Part shown: in pieces, positions 33,503 through 41,500 of the stretch | Numbering within the stretch: the first letter of the stretch is position 1 | Layout of the letters: every line of letters starts with the position of its first letter | Source: Micromonospora saelicesensis | GTDB taxonomy: Bacteria > Actinomycetota > Actinomycetes > Mycobacteriales > Micromonosporaceae | DNA length: 64,000 nt | Assembly (NCBI RefSeq): GCF_900091575.1 | Contig: NZ_FMCR01000009.1 | Location: 186,001 to 250,000, forward strand | Reading direction: 5' to 3' | Notes under the pieces: model-generated | Database searches by the model: none | The model's input: the letters and a program-made list of their open reading frames with translations, nothing else | Told to the model about the DNA's origin: nothing | Program-made: the position numbers and the translations under genes

Positions 33503-33718
33503 GTGGCCACTCATGACAGCGGCGGCCAGTCGCAGTCCGGCAAGTCCCGTCAGGGCGAGGAGATCGAGGACGTCACCACCGAGGCCAACCCCGAGGTGGC
33601 CGAGCGGCACGCCGAGATCACCGAGGACGTCGACGACCTCCTCGACGAGATCGACTCCGTCCTCGAAGAAAACGCAGAGGAATTCGTGAGGGGCTATGTG
33701 CAAAAAGGGGGCGAGTAG
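33503..33718 (+). CDS. pup: Prokaryotic ubiquitin-like protein Pup (GGE-ended)
   Basis: 71 aa from GTG 33503, preceded by GGAGGAGG (5-nt spacer). Pup is the intrinsically disordered tag that PafA links through its C-terminal Glu to substrate lysines. The C-terminal half forms the helix that binds Mpa (EDVDDLLDEIDSVLEENAEEF), and the last residues are KGGE. Many Pups end in GGQ and need Dop deamidation; this one is already in the Glu form. The start at the downstream GTG fits Pup size better than an upstream frame beginning at 33488. Confidence 0.96.
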   Translation: MATHDSGGQSQSGKSRQGEEIEDVTTEANPEVAERHAEITEDVDDLLDEIDSVLEENAEEFVRGYVQKGGE

Positions 33719-33725
33719 GGCATAG

Positions 33726-34427
33726 GTGGACGAAACGGACATGCCTCGTCCTCTGGATGACCGGGATGGCCACCGCCGCTGCCGAGACTGCGGCGAGTGG
33801 CTGCCCCTTGATCAATTTTGCGCTAACAGCAGACGCCCCGACGGTCGCGGCAGCTACTGCAAGCCCTGCTTCAACCTTCGATCGAAGGCGAGCTACGCGA
33901 AGCGCCTGAAGGAGCGGCAGGGCAGGGACGTGCGCCAGCTGCCGTTGGTGCCAGCGGGCCACCGGCGATGCCCCGACTGCGGCGCCACCAAGCCCCTCGA
34001 TGACTTTCCACGGAATCGCTCCGGCCGTGGAGGTTACGGCCGATACTGCAAACCTTGCCACAATGCGAAGGGCAAGGAGAGCAAGCTTCGCCTGCACGGT
34101 GGGACGCGCGAGTACCACCTGCGGCGCCGATACGGCGTGGGCGAGAAAGAGTTTCAGGAGCTCCTGGCCGAGCAGGGCGGGGTCTGCGCGATCTGTGGCG
34201 GTGCCGACCCGCAACATCTGGACCACGATCATCGCACCGGATGGGTGCGCGGGATACTCTGCTTCAACTGCAACGGTGGTCTTGGCCAGTTCCGTGACAG
34301 TCCCATGAGGCTGGCCAGGGCGATCACGTACCTGAGAGGAACCACGTGGCAGCGGGCTTTGATCCATCCGGGCGTCTACCAGATGTGTTCACCAACGCGG
34401 GGACGTCCTCCTTCACGACGTTTCTGA
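33726..34427 (+). CDS. HNH / recombination endonuclease VII-like protein
   Basis: 233 aa (GTG 33726; ATG 33741 possible). Two N-terminal zinc-finger-like repeats are seen, CRDCGEWLPLDQF ... YCKPCFN and CPDCGATKPLDDF ... YCKPCHN, then the endonuclease VII core YGVGEKEFQELLAEQGGVCAICGG, LDHDHRTGWVRGILC and FNCNGGLGQF (zinc CxxC plus the catalytic His-rich DHDH motif). The gene is more AT-rich than its neighbours. It lies between pup and prcB, and its end overlaps prcB by 82 nt. A phage or mobile-element origin is likely; conserved linkage in related genomes would argue for a domesticated role. Confidence 0.9.
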   Translation: MDETDMPRPLDDRDGHRRCRDCGEWLPLDQFCANSRRPDGRGSYCKPCFNLRSKASYAKRLKERQGRDVRQLPLVPAGHRRCPDCGATKPLDDFPRNRSGRGGYGRYCKPCHNAKGKESKLRLHGGTREYHLRRRYGVGEKEFQELLAEQGGVCAICGGADPQHLDHDHRTGWVRGILCFNCNGGLGQFRDSPMRLARAITYLRGTTWQRALIHPGVYQMCSPTRGRPPSRRF

Positions 34428-35185
34428 GTCGGGTGGCCCCCGAGATGTTGCCCGGTCGGCGACCGCTGCCGCCGGGCATGGCCGCCGACCTGGCGCCGCA
34501 CGCGACCACCATCGTGGCCATCGCGGCCGCCGAGGGTGTGGTGATGGCGGGCGACCGACGGGCCACCATGGGCAACCTGATCGCCCAGCGCGACATCGAG
34601 AAGGTGCACCCCGCCGACGCGTACTCGTTGGTCGGCATCGCGGGCACCGCCGGTATCGGCATCGAGCTGATGCGACTGTTCCAGGTGGAGCTGGAGCACT
34701 ACGAGAAGATCGAGGGCGCGATGCTCTCGTTGGACGGTAAGGCCAACCGGTTGGCCTCGATGATCCGGGGCAATCTGGGGGCGGCCATGCAGGGGTTGGC
34801 CGTGGTGCCGCTCTTCGCCGGGTTCGACCTGGCCGCCGCCGACCCGGCGCGGGCCGGTCGGATCTTCAGCTTCGATGTGACCGGTGGCCCGTACGAGGAG
34901 ACCGGCTACGACGCGATCGGGTCCGGGTCGTTGTTCGCCAAGTCCGCGTTGAAGAAGCGGTACCGGGTCGGGCTGACCGTCGAGGACGCGACGCGGCTGG
35001 CGGTCGAGGCGCTCTACGACGCGGCCGATGACGACACCGCGACCGGCGGGCCCGACCTGACCCGGCGGATCTACCCCGTGGTGATGACCGCGACTGCCGA
35101 GGGCACCTACCGGCTCACCGACGCCGAGACGGCGACGATCGCCGAGGGCGTGGTCGCCGGCCGGATGGAAAACCCGGGCGGCTAG
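34346..35185 (+). CDS. prcB: 20S proteasome beta subunit (PrcB) precursor
   Basis: 279 aa; GTG 34346 with AGAGGA upstream inside the HNH gene. The N-terminal propeptide (about residues 1-53) ends at HA, and the mature chain begins TTIVAIAAAEGVVMAGDRRATMG, with Thr54 as the catalytic N-terminal nucleophile. The Lys near residue 86 (IEKVHPAD) and the SGS motif (GSGSLFAKSAL) are the other conserved active-site elements. It forms the two inner heptameric rings of the core particle together with prcA, which follows 63 nt later. Confidence 0.96.
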   Translation: MAAGFDPSGRLPDVFTNAGTSSFTTFLSRVAPEMLPGRRPLPPGMAADLAPHATTIVAIAAAEGVVMAGDRRATMGNLIAQRDIEKVHPADAYSLVGIAGTAGIGIELMRLFQVELEHYEKIEGAMLSLDGKANRLASMIRGNLGAAMQGLAVVPLFAGFDLAAADPARAGRIFSFDVTGGPYEETGYDAIGSGSLFAKSALKKRYRVGLTVEDATRLAVEALYDAADDDTATGGPDLTRRIYPVVMTATAEGTYRLTDAETATIAEGVVAGRMENPGG

Positions 35186-35248
35186 TTCCGACCGACCACC
35201 CCACCAGCCAGCAGTCGTCAGCACAGCGCCGTTAGGAGAACCGCCGCC

Positions 35249-36070
35249 GTGGCCATGCAGTTCTACGCCTCGCCCGAACAGATCATGCGTGACCGCTCCG
35301 AGCTGGCCCGTAAGGGCATTGCTCGCGGGCGTAGCGCAGTGGTCCTGAGCTACTCCGGCGGGGTGCTCTTCGTCGCGGAGAACCTCTCCAGCGCCCTGCA
35401 CAAGGTCAGTGAGATCTACGACCGGATCGGCTTCGCCGCGGTCGGCCGTTACAACGAGTTCGAGAACCTCCGGCGGGCCGGCGTGCGGATGGCCGACCTG
35501 AACGGGCTCAGCTACGACCGCCGGGACGTCACCGGTCGGGCCCTGGCCAACGCGTTCGCGCAGACCCTTGGCGCGATCTTCACCGAGCAGTCGAAGCCGT
35601 TCGAGGTGGAGATCTGCGTGGCGGAGGTCGGGGCCACTGCCGCTGACGACGAACTGTACCGGCTCACCTACGACGGTTCGGTCAACGACGAGCCTGGGCG
35701 GATGGCGATGGGTGGTCAGGCTGAGGCCATCACCGGCGTGCTGAAGTCCAACCACCGGCCGGACATGTCGCTCGGTGAGGCGGTCCAGGTCGCGGTGCAG
35801 GCACTGAGCACCGTCGGCGGTGAGGGTGGGGCCGCCCGCACGATCGCCGCGAACCAGCTCGAGGTGGCGGTACTGGACCGTCAGCGGGTCGGCCGGACGT
35901 TCCGGCGGATCACCGGGGCTGCGCTGACCGCGCTGTTGGATGGGGAGTCGGCGCCGCCGACCAGCGACCGGCCGGACACACCGAGCGTGCCGACCGGGGA
36001 GGCCGGTAAGCCGACCAGCTCCGCAGGGTCCGCTGACCTGGAGGACCGGCCGGGTCAACCCGACAGCTGA
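35249..36070 (+). CDS. prcA: 20S proteasome alpha subunit (PrcA)
   Basis: 273 aa; GTG 35249 (AGGAGA 9-10 nt upstream; ATG 35255 also possible). PrcA forms the outer gating rings and receives the C-terminal tail of Mpa. The N-terminus QFYASPEQIMRDRSELARKGIARGRSAVVLSY matches the gating helix and H0 of actinobacterial alpha subunits. The body ends near residue 235; the final 40 residues (DGESAPPTSDRPDTPSVPTG) are Pro/Ser-rich and disordered. A strong terminator follows. Confidence 0.96.
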   Translation: MAMQFYASPEQIMRDRSELARKGIARGRSAVVLSYSGGVLFVAENLSSALHKVSEIYDRIGFAAVGRYNEFENLRRAGVRMADLNGLSYDRRDVTGRALANAFAQTLGAIFTEQSKPFEVEICVAEVGATAADDELYRLTYDGSVNDEPGRMAMGGQAEAITGVLKSNHRPDMSLGEAVQVAVQALSTVGGEGGAARTIAANQLEVAVLDRQRVGRTFRRITGAALTALLDGESAPPTSDRPDTPSVPTGEAGKPTSSAGSADLEDRPGQPDS

Positions 36071-36082
36071 TCAGGTGACGAG

Positions 36083-36120
36083 ACAGCGCCGGGGCCCGCA
36101 CACGCGGGCCCCGGCGCTGT
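36083..36120. terminator. Bidirectional terminator between prcA and GT2
   Basis: A perfect 17-bp stem (36083-36099 with 36104-36120) with an ACAC loop lies between the convergent ends at 36070 and 36133. Confidence 0.85.
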
Positions 36121-36132
36121 TGTCTGTCGGGG

Positions 36133-37161
36133 TCAGCGGCGCTGGAGCAGGGGCCTGGCGAGGGCCCAGTAGCCGGCGGCGACCGCGTTGAACACGCCCA
36201 TGCCGGGGGGCGAGTCGACGTTCGAGGGGGCGACCCGGGCGGTCATCAGCTCGGCGATCACCCCGTCGGGCACGGTGCGTTCGGCCTGGAGTTGACGGCG
36301 GCGGGCGCCGACCCAGGACCGGTTGCGCCACAGCCAACCCCAGCCGCGGGTCTTCTGCCGGGTCCAACCACCGGCGAGCGCGGCGGCCAGCATGGCGGCT
36401 TCGGTGAGCAGCAGCATCGGGGCGAGCACCACCAGCGTCCGGGTCTGGTACGCGGTGAGCAGGGTGACCAGCCGGTTGCGTTCCACCAGGTAGAGCTTGA
36501 GGTCGTTGCGGGAGAACTCGTAGTGGTGGCGCACGACGGCGTCGGGTACGTACTCCAGGCGCAGGCCGCGTTGCCAGAGCCGCAGGCTCAGCTCGGTGTC
36601 CTCGTGGTAGGCGAAGTATTCGGCGGCGAAGCCGTCGAGTTCCTGCCAACGCTGACGGCTGATCACGAAGCAGCAGCCGCTGAGCGACGGCACCCTGGTG
36701 CGTGCGGCGTGGGCGCTGGCCGGCTCGCCGTTGCCGCCGGCCCAGGACAGCCCGGTGAAGTGCAGTGGGTTGCCGGAGGTGTTGATCAGCTCGGGAGTGT
36801 CGGCGAGCCGGATGGAGGCCATCGCGGCGCCGACGCCCGGTTCGGCGGCGACCGCAACCGTCTTGGCGAGGGCGTCGGGGGCGACGATGGCGTCGGAGTT
36901 GACGAAGGCGAGCCAGTCTCCGGTGGCCTCGGCGGCGCCGATCCGGCAGCCGCCGGAGTAGCCGGTGTTCTGCTCGGGTCGGACCACCCGGACCTGGGGG
37001 AAGCCCTTGACGATGTCGATGCCGTCGCCGGTGCAACCGTTGTCGACGACGACCAGCTCGATGTCGACGTCGGTGCTGGCCAGGATGGCTCGGGCGGCGT
37101 TGACCAGGTACGGCTCGGCGCCGTAGGCGAGCATGACGGCGGTCACCTGTGGGCGGGTCAT
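36133..37161 (-). CDS. Glycosyltransferase family 2 (WbbL/rhamnosyltransferase-like)
   Basis: 342 aa from ATG 37161, overlapping the flippase stop by 4 nt. GT-A features: VTAVMLAYGAEPYLVNAARAI, ELVVVDNGCTGDG, EQNTGYSGGCRIG, WLAFVNSDAIVAPDAL, GCCFVISRQRWQELDGFAAEYFAYHEDTELSLRLW (ED-Y motif), as in rhamnosyl- and galactofuranosyl-transferases. A C-terminal hydrophobic helix (LVVLAPMLLLTEAAMLAAALAG) may anchor it. It belongs to the minus-strand glycan operon with rmlB and rmlD, so dTDP-rhamnose is the most probable donor. Confidence 0.88.
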   Translation of the reverse strand: MTRPQVTAVMLAYGAEPYLVNAARAILASTDVDIELVVVDNGCTGDGIDIVKGFPQVRVVRPEQNTGYSGGCRIGAAEATGDWLAFVNSDAIVAPDALAKTVAVAAEPGVGAAMASIRLADTPELINTSGNPLHFTGLSWAGGNGEPASAHAARTRVPSLSGCCFVISRQRWQELDGFAAEYFAYHEDTELSLRLWQRGLRLEYVPDAVVRHHYEFSRNDLKLYLVERNRLVTLLTAYQTRTLVVLAPMLLLTEAAMLAAALAGGWTRQKTRGWGWLWRNRSWVGARRRQLQAERTVPDGVIAELMTARVAPSNVDSPPGMGVFNAVAAGYWALARPLLQRR

Positions 37162-38471
37162 GGGAGGCCTCCGGATGCGGCAGGGGCGACGGCCTCGGCG
37201 AGCGGCCGGGTGGGGGTGGTGGGTCGGCGGACGCCGCCGCGCAGCAGCAGCGTCGCCATGGTGGCGGCGACGATGACCGAGCCGACGGTGTACGCCAGCT
37301 CGACTCGCAGGGTGACCGGAGCCGGGATCAGCGTCACGGCGATCAGGGCGGCGACGCCGACGGTCCAGGCGAGGGCCTGGGCGCGGTGCCGGTCGAGGGC
37401 GAGCAGGGCCTGGCCGAGCACCATCGCCCACAGGTAGGCGAGCGTGGCGGCCGCCAACCAGGCGAAGTCGCCGTGGCCGAGGACGCCGGGCGCGTCGAAG
37501 AGTGTGCCGACCAGCCACGGGCCGAGCAGCACGGCGCCGAGGGCCCCGGTGAGGCCGAGCGCGGTGACGATGCCGAGCGCCCGGCGCAGCAGGCTGTGGA
37601 AGCCGGCCTGGTCGCCGGTGGTGGCGGTGGTGGCCAGGCCGGGCAGCAGTGACGCCTGGAGGGAGCCGAAGACGAACAGGGGGATGCGGACCAGCACGAG
37701 GGCGGAGAGCAGCGCGCCGGCGGCTGCCGCGTCGGCGGGGGCGAGCAGCTGCACGTTGATCACGCCGATGTTCACCACGACCTGGGAGAGCAGGCTGGAG
37801 GCGGTGAGCAGGCCGAGGCCGCGCAGCAGGGTGGCCCAGGCGACCGGCGGGCCTGCACCGATGGCGCGTAGCACCGGCGGCAGGGTGAGCAGGACGCTGA
37901 CCAGCGGGGCGGCGACGAGCACGAGTCCGTACCAGACGGGGGAGCTCACTCCGGCCAAGCCGAGCACGGCGACCATGATGATGCGCAGGCCGCCGTCGAT
38001 CCCGAGTTGGGTGCCGTACCAGGGGAACAGTTGCAGGCCGGAGAGGACGCCGCGGGTGGCGTAGGCGACGGCCATCGCGGCGAGCGCGCCGATCAGCACG
38101 GTGACCAGGTTGCCGTCACCGGCGAAGAGCTTGTCGGCGAGTGGCTGACGGGCGACGGTGACGGCCAACACCAGCACGGCGAGCAGCACTGCGGCGACGG
38201 TGACACCGCGGGCCAGCACCGGCCCCGGGGGCAGCCCCTGGCTGTGCCGGGCGGCGACGACCCGGGCGACCTCCTGCTCGATCGGCATGAACACGCCGAT
38301 GCCGAGGGTGAACACGATCGACCAGAGCACCGACAGGGACGAGTAGTCGGCCTTGCTGAGGCTGTGGCCGGCGACCGCGAGGTGGACGTACGAGGCGAGG
38401 CCTAGAAGGCCCAGCCCGGCACCAACAGCGATGGTGCCGGGCGGGATCAGGCGTAGCAGGCGTTGGATCAC
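37158..38471 (-). CDS. Polysaccharide flippase, Wzx/MATE-like membrane protein
   Basis: 437 aa, 12-14 TM segments, with a charged C-terminus. The pattern MIQRLLRLIPPGTIAVGAGLGLLGLASYVHLAVAGHSLSKADYSSLSVLWSIVFTLGIGVFMPIEQEVARVVAARH resembles the Wzx/RfbX (polysaccharide biosynthesis) family of lipid-linked glycan flippases. The operon context (GT2, DPM-like GT, DUF2304, rmlD, rmlB) supports this. Start and stop overlap neighbours by 4 nt on both sides, which points to translational coupling of a single operon. Confidence 0.8.
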   Translation of the reverse strand: MIQRLLRLIPPGTIAVGAGLGLLGLASYVHLAVAGHSLSKADYSSLSVLWSIVFTLGIGVFMPIEQEVARVVAARHSQGLPPGPVLARGVTVAAVLLAVLVLAVTVARQPLADKLFAGDGNLVTVLIGALAAMAVAYATRGVLSGLQLFPWYGTQLGIDGGLRIIMVAVLGLAGVSSPVWYGLVLVAAPLVSVLLTLPPVLRAIGAGPPVAWATLLRGLGLLTASSLLSQVVVNIGVINVQLLAPADAAAAGALLSALVLVRIPLFVFGSLQASLLPGLATTATTGDQAGFHSLLRRALGIVTALGLTGALGAVLLGPWLVGTLFDAPGVLGHGDFAWLAAATLAYLWAMVLGQALLALDRHRAQALAWTVGVAALIAVTLIPAPVTLRVELAYTVGSVIVAATMATLLLRGGVRRPTTPTRPLAEAVAPAASGGLP

Positions 38472-39169
38472 CGGCGAATGAGCGCCAGCGTGAGGACGGC
38501 GAACGCGCGGCCGAGGTAGATCATCGCCCGGGCGGGGGAGTGGCTGGGCGTGCCGGCCATCCGCTTGCGCATGGCGACCGGCACCTGGCGGATGCGGTAG
38601 CCGCGCCGGGCGGTGTGCACCAGGGTCTCCACCGTGTCACCGAGGTACTCGGCCGGGTACCAGGTGGCGAACATCTCGATGACCCGCCGGTTGGCGGCCC
38701 GGAAGCCGGAGGTGGTGTCGGTGAGCTTGGTGTGGGCGACCCGGGAGAGTACGGCGGAGAGCATCACCATGGCCCAGCGGCGGGGGCCGCGGACCGTGTA
38801 GTCGCCCTCACCGGCGAAGCGGGCGCCGATGACGAGGTCGTTGTCGTCGAGGAGGTCGACGAGCTTCGGCACGTACCGGGGGTCGTGCTGACCGTCGGCG
38901 TCGATCTGGATGGCGACGTCGTAGTCGTGGTCGCGGGCGTAGCGGTAGCCGAGGCGCATGGCCCCACCGACGCCGAGGTTGTACGGCAGTTTGGCGACCC
39001 GGGCGCCGGCGGCGGCGGCGACGGCGGCCGTGCGGTCGGTGGAGCCGTCGTCGACGACGAGCACGTCGACGCCGGGTAGCTCGCCACGGACCTCGCCGAC
39101 GACGTCGGCGATGGAACCCGACTCGTTGAGGGCCGGAATGATGATCAGTGTGCGCTTGCCGTTAACCAT
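38468..39169 (-). CDS. DPM1-like polyprenyl-phosphate glycosyltransferase (GT2)
   Basis: 233 aa from ATG 39169 (MVNGKRTLIIIPALNESGSIADVVGEV). The GT2 core shows VLVVDDGSTDRTAAV, YNLGVGGAMRLGYRYARDHDYDVAIQIDADGQHDPRYV (the DxD as DADGQ), and TSGFRAANRRVIEMF. Short soluble DPM-like transferases make polyprenyl-phosphate sugars and are often followed by DUF2304 and GtrA-type membrane proteins, as here. It overlaps the DUF2304 gene by 8 nt and the flippase by 4 nt. Confidence 0.9.
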   Translation of the reverse strand: MVNGKRTLIIIPALNESGSIADVVGEVRGELPGVDVLVVDDGSTDRTAAVAAAAGARVAKLPYNLGVGGAMRLGYRYARDHDYDVAIQIDADGQHDPRYVPKLVDLLDDNDLVIGARFAGEGDYTVRGPRRWAMVMLSAVLSRVAHTKLTDTTSGFRAANRRVIEMFATWYPAEYLGDTVETLVHTARRGYRIRQVPVAMRKRMAGTPSHSPARAMIYLGRAFAVLTLALIRR

Positions 39170-39533
39170 CGTTCGACACCAGTTCGTCACGGGCCGCCCG
39201 GTCCGCGTCGATCTGTGCGCGGAGCAGAGCGAAGTCTTCGGCCAGGGTTCGGGTTTCTTCTTCGAGTGCGCTGACCTCCCAGCTCAGGTGCACGCACACG
39301 AGCAACAGGAAGACGATGCCGAGGAAGAGCACCAGGCTGACACCGGAGGCGACGCCGAGGAGTTCGGCGACGTTGTCGAGCAGCCGGGGGAACAGGGACA
39401 GCGGGATCACGACGACCAGTACGGCGAGCCAGAGCATGCCGTACTTCTCGCGCAGCTGACGACGGCGCAGCAGCTCGACGATGGTGCCGAGCAGCAGCAG
39501 GCCGGTCAGGCCGGTGACGAGGGTGAGCTTCAT
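39162..39533 (-). CDS. DUF2304 family small membrane protein
   Basis: 123 aa from ATG 39533 (GGAAGG four nt upstream). Three TM helices are followed by a coiled-coil-like acidic tail (SWEVSALEEETRTLAEDFALLRAQI). DUF2304 proteins occur almost only next to polyprenyl-phosphate GT2 genes and are presumed partners of the DPM-like enzyme. It overlaps rmlD (4 nt) upstream and the GT2 gene (8 nt) downstream. Confidence 0.87.
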   Translation of the reverse strand: MKLTLVTGLTGLLLLGTIVELLRRRQLREKYGMLWLAVLVVVIPLSLFPRLLDNVAELLGVASGVSLVLFLGIVFLLLVCVHLSWEVSALEEETRTLAEDFALLRAQIDADRAARDELVSNDG

Positions 39534-40417
39534 GCGACCTTCCACGGGGCGGGTGGAGCGGGGGAGTGGAACGCGTCAACCAGGGCGCTGTGCCAGTCGG
39601 GAAGCGGGGGCAGACCCACGACTGCCCAGCGGCTGTGCCCTAGCACACTGTACGCAGGCCGGGGGGCGGGACGCGGATACCGGTCGCTGGTGGTGGGTCG
39701 GATCCGGTCCGGGTCCAGTCCGGCCAGCGTGAACGCGGCGCGGGCCAGCCCGTACCAGGTCGTCTGACCGGCGCAGGTGCCGTGGTAGACGCCGGGCGTC
39801 GCGTGACCGGCCAGCGCCGCGTCGGCGAGTGCGACGAGCCGCTCGGCGAGCGCGTACGACCAGGTGGGTTGGCCGTGTTGGTCGTCGACCACGTCGAGGT
39901 GTTCGCGCTGGGTGGCGAGTCGGAGCATGGTGGCCACGAAGTTCGGGCCGTGCGCGCCGTAGAGCCAGGCGGTGCGTACGACGTACCCGGTGTCGGGTAG
40001 CAGCCGCGCGACGGCCTGTTCGCCGACCAGCTTGCCGCGGCCGTAGGCGTTGACCGGCGCGGTGGGCGCGTCCTCCGGGTACGGGCTGTCCGCGTTGCCG
40101 GCGAGGACGTAGTCGGTGGACACCTGGATCAGCCGGGTTCCGTCGGTGGCGCACGCCGCGGCCAGGTTGGCCACGGCGTGGCCGTTGACGGCGGTCGCCG
40201 CGGCCTCGTCGGCCTCGGCGGCGTCGACGTTGGTCCACGCGGCCGCGTTGATCACCAGGTCGTGCCCGGCGACGGCGGCGTGGACCGCCGCGCGGTCGGT
40301 GACGTCCAGGTCGGCGCGGGTGGCGGCGGTCACCTTGAGGTCGGGCCGTGCACCCAGCACGGTGACCAGGTCCCGGCCGAGCATCCCGCCCGCGCCGGTG
40401 ACGAGGAGTCGGGTCAT
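39530..40417 (-). CDS. rmlD: dTDP-4-dehydrorhamnose reductase RmlD
   Basis: 295 aa from ATG 40417. The last step of dTDP-L-rhamnose synthesis: NADPH-dependent reduction of dTDP-4-keto-rhamnose. A Rossmann motif GAGGMLGRDL begins at residue 8, INAAAWTNVDAAEADEAAA and VSTDYVLAG follow, then the YxxxK pair (YGRGKLVGE). It overlaps rmlB upstream by 4 nt and DUF2304 downstream by 4 nt. rmlA and rmlC lie on the other strand. Confidence 0.94.
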   Translation of the reverse strand: MTRLLVTGAGGMLGRDLVTVLGARPDLKVTAATRADLDVTDRAAVHAAVAGHDLVINAAAWTNVDAAEADEAAATAVNGHAVANLAAACATDGTRLIQVSTDYVLAGNADSPYPEDAPTAPVNAYGRGKLVGEQAVARLLPDTGYVVRTAWLYGAHGPNFVATMLRLATQREHLDVVDDQHGQPTWSYALAERLVALADAALAGHATPGVYHGTCAGQTTWYGLARAAFTLAGLDPDRIRPTTSDRYPRPAPRPAYSVLGHSRWAVVGLPPLPDWHSALVDAFHSPAPPAPWKVA

Positions 40418-41415
40418 GCGATTGGCGCGGACTTGAGGGGTTCCCACCAGTTGCGGTTGTCCCGGTACCAGCGGACGGTGTCGGCCAGGCCCTGGTCCAG
40501 GGTGATGCTGGGGTGGTAGCCGAGCTCTTCGCTGATCTTGGTGATGTCGAGGGAGTACCGGCGGTCGTGACCCTTGCGGTCGGTGACCGGGACGACCCGG
40601 TCCCATCCGGCGCCGCAGGCGTCCAGGAGCAGACCGGTGAGTTCCTTGTTGGTCAACTCGGTGCCGCCGCCGATGTTGTAGACCTCGCCGGCGCGACCCT
40701 TCTGCTGGACGAGGGCGATGCCGCGGCAGTGGTCGTGCACGTGCAGCCAGTCACGGATGTTGCCGCCGTCGCCGTAGAGGGGGACGGTGCCGCCGTCGAG
40801 CAGGTTGCTGACGAACAGCGGGATGACCTTCTCAGGGAACTGGTACGGGCCGTAGTTGTTGGAGCAGCGGGTGACGACCACGTCCATGCCGTGGGTGCGG
40901 TGGTACGACAGCGCGAGCAGGTCGGAGCCAGCCTTGGACGCCGAGTACGGCGAGTTGGGGGCGAGGGGCCAGGTCTCGGTCCAGGAGCCCTCGTCGATCG
41001 AGCCGTAGACCTCGTCGGTGGAGACGTGCACGAACCGGCCGGTGCCGTGGCGCAGCGCCGCGTCGAGCAGCGTCTGGGTGCCCAGCACGTTGGTGGTGAC
41101 GAACGGCGCGGCGCCCGCGATCGAGCGGTCGACGTGTGACTCGGCGGCGAAGTGCACGATCACGTCGTGCTCGGCCACCACCTCGTCGACCACGACCGGG
41201 TCGCAGATGTCGCCCTGCACGAACCGCAGTCGCGGGTCGTCGCGGACGGGCTCGAGGTTGGCCAGGTTGCCCGAGTAGGTCAGCTTGTCCAGCACGGTCA
41301 CGACGGCCGGCTCGATCGGCGGCACGCCGTCTGCACTGCCGAGGGGCTTGCCCAGCAGCAGGCGAACGTACTCCGACCCGATGAATCCGGCTCCGCCGGT
41401 GACGAGGATCCTCAC
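40414..41415 (-). CDS. rmlB: dTDP-glucose 4,6-dehydratase RmlB
   Basis: 333 aa from GTG 41415, 9 nt after TATACT. SDR-family enzyme forming dTDP-4-keto-6-deoxyglucose. The features seen are GGAGFIGSEYVRLLL, HFAAESHVDRSI, VSTDEVYGS (catalytic Asp-Glu), YSASKAGSD (YxxxK) and NNYGPYQFPEKVIPLFV. It is first in the six-gene minus-strand operon rmlB-rmlD-DUF2304-GT-flippase-GT, with divergent rmlA 86 nt away. Confidence 0.95.
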   Translation of the reverse strand: MRILVTGGAGFIGSEYVRLLLGKPLGSADGVPPIEPAVVTVLDKLTYSGNLANLEPVRDDPRLRFVQGDICDPVVVDEVVAEHDVIVHFAAESHVDRSIAGAAPFVTTNVLGTQTLLDAALRHGTGRFVHVSTDEVYGSIDEGSWTETWPLAPNSPYSASKAGSDLLALSYHRTHGMDVVVTRCSNNYGPYQFPEKVIPLFVSNLLDGGTVPLYGDGGNIRDWLHVHDHCRGIALVQQKGRAGEVYNIGGGTELTNKELTGLLLDACGAGWDRVVPVTDRKGHDRRYSLDITKISEELGYHPSITLDQGLADTVRWYRDNRNWWEPLKSAPIA

Positions 41416-41424
41416 GGGTCCGGA

Positions 41425-41430
41425 AGTATA
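41425..41430 (-). promoter_or_regulatory. -10 box of rmlB, probable leaderless promoter
   Basis: On the minus strand TATACT lies 9 nt before the rmlB GTG (41415). Confidence 0.5.
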
Positions 41431-41488
41431 CGCGACGGGCGGCGCGGCCCCTGGTATGCGACCCCCGCACAACTTGTCCGGGTGCGGC

Positions 41489-41494
41489 TAGGCT
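41489..41494 (+). promoter_or_regulatory. -10 box of rmlA, probable leaderless promoter
   Basis: TAGGCT lies 6 nt before the rmlA GTG (41501); no SD is present. Confidence 0.55.
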
Positions 41495-41500
41495 TCCCCG

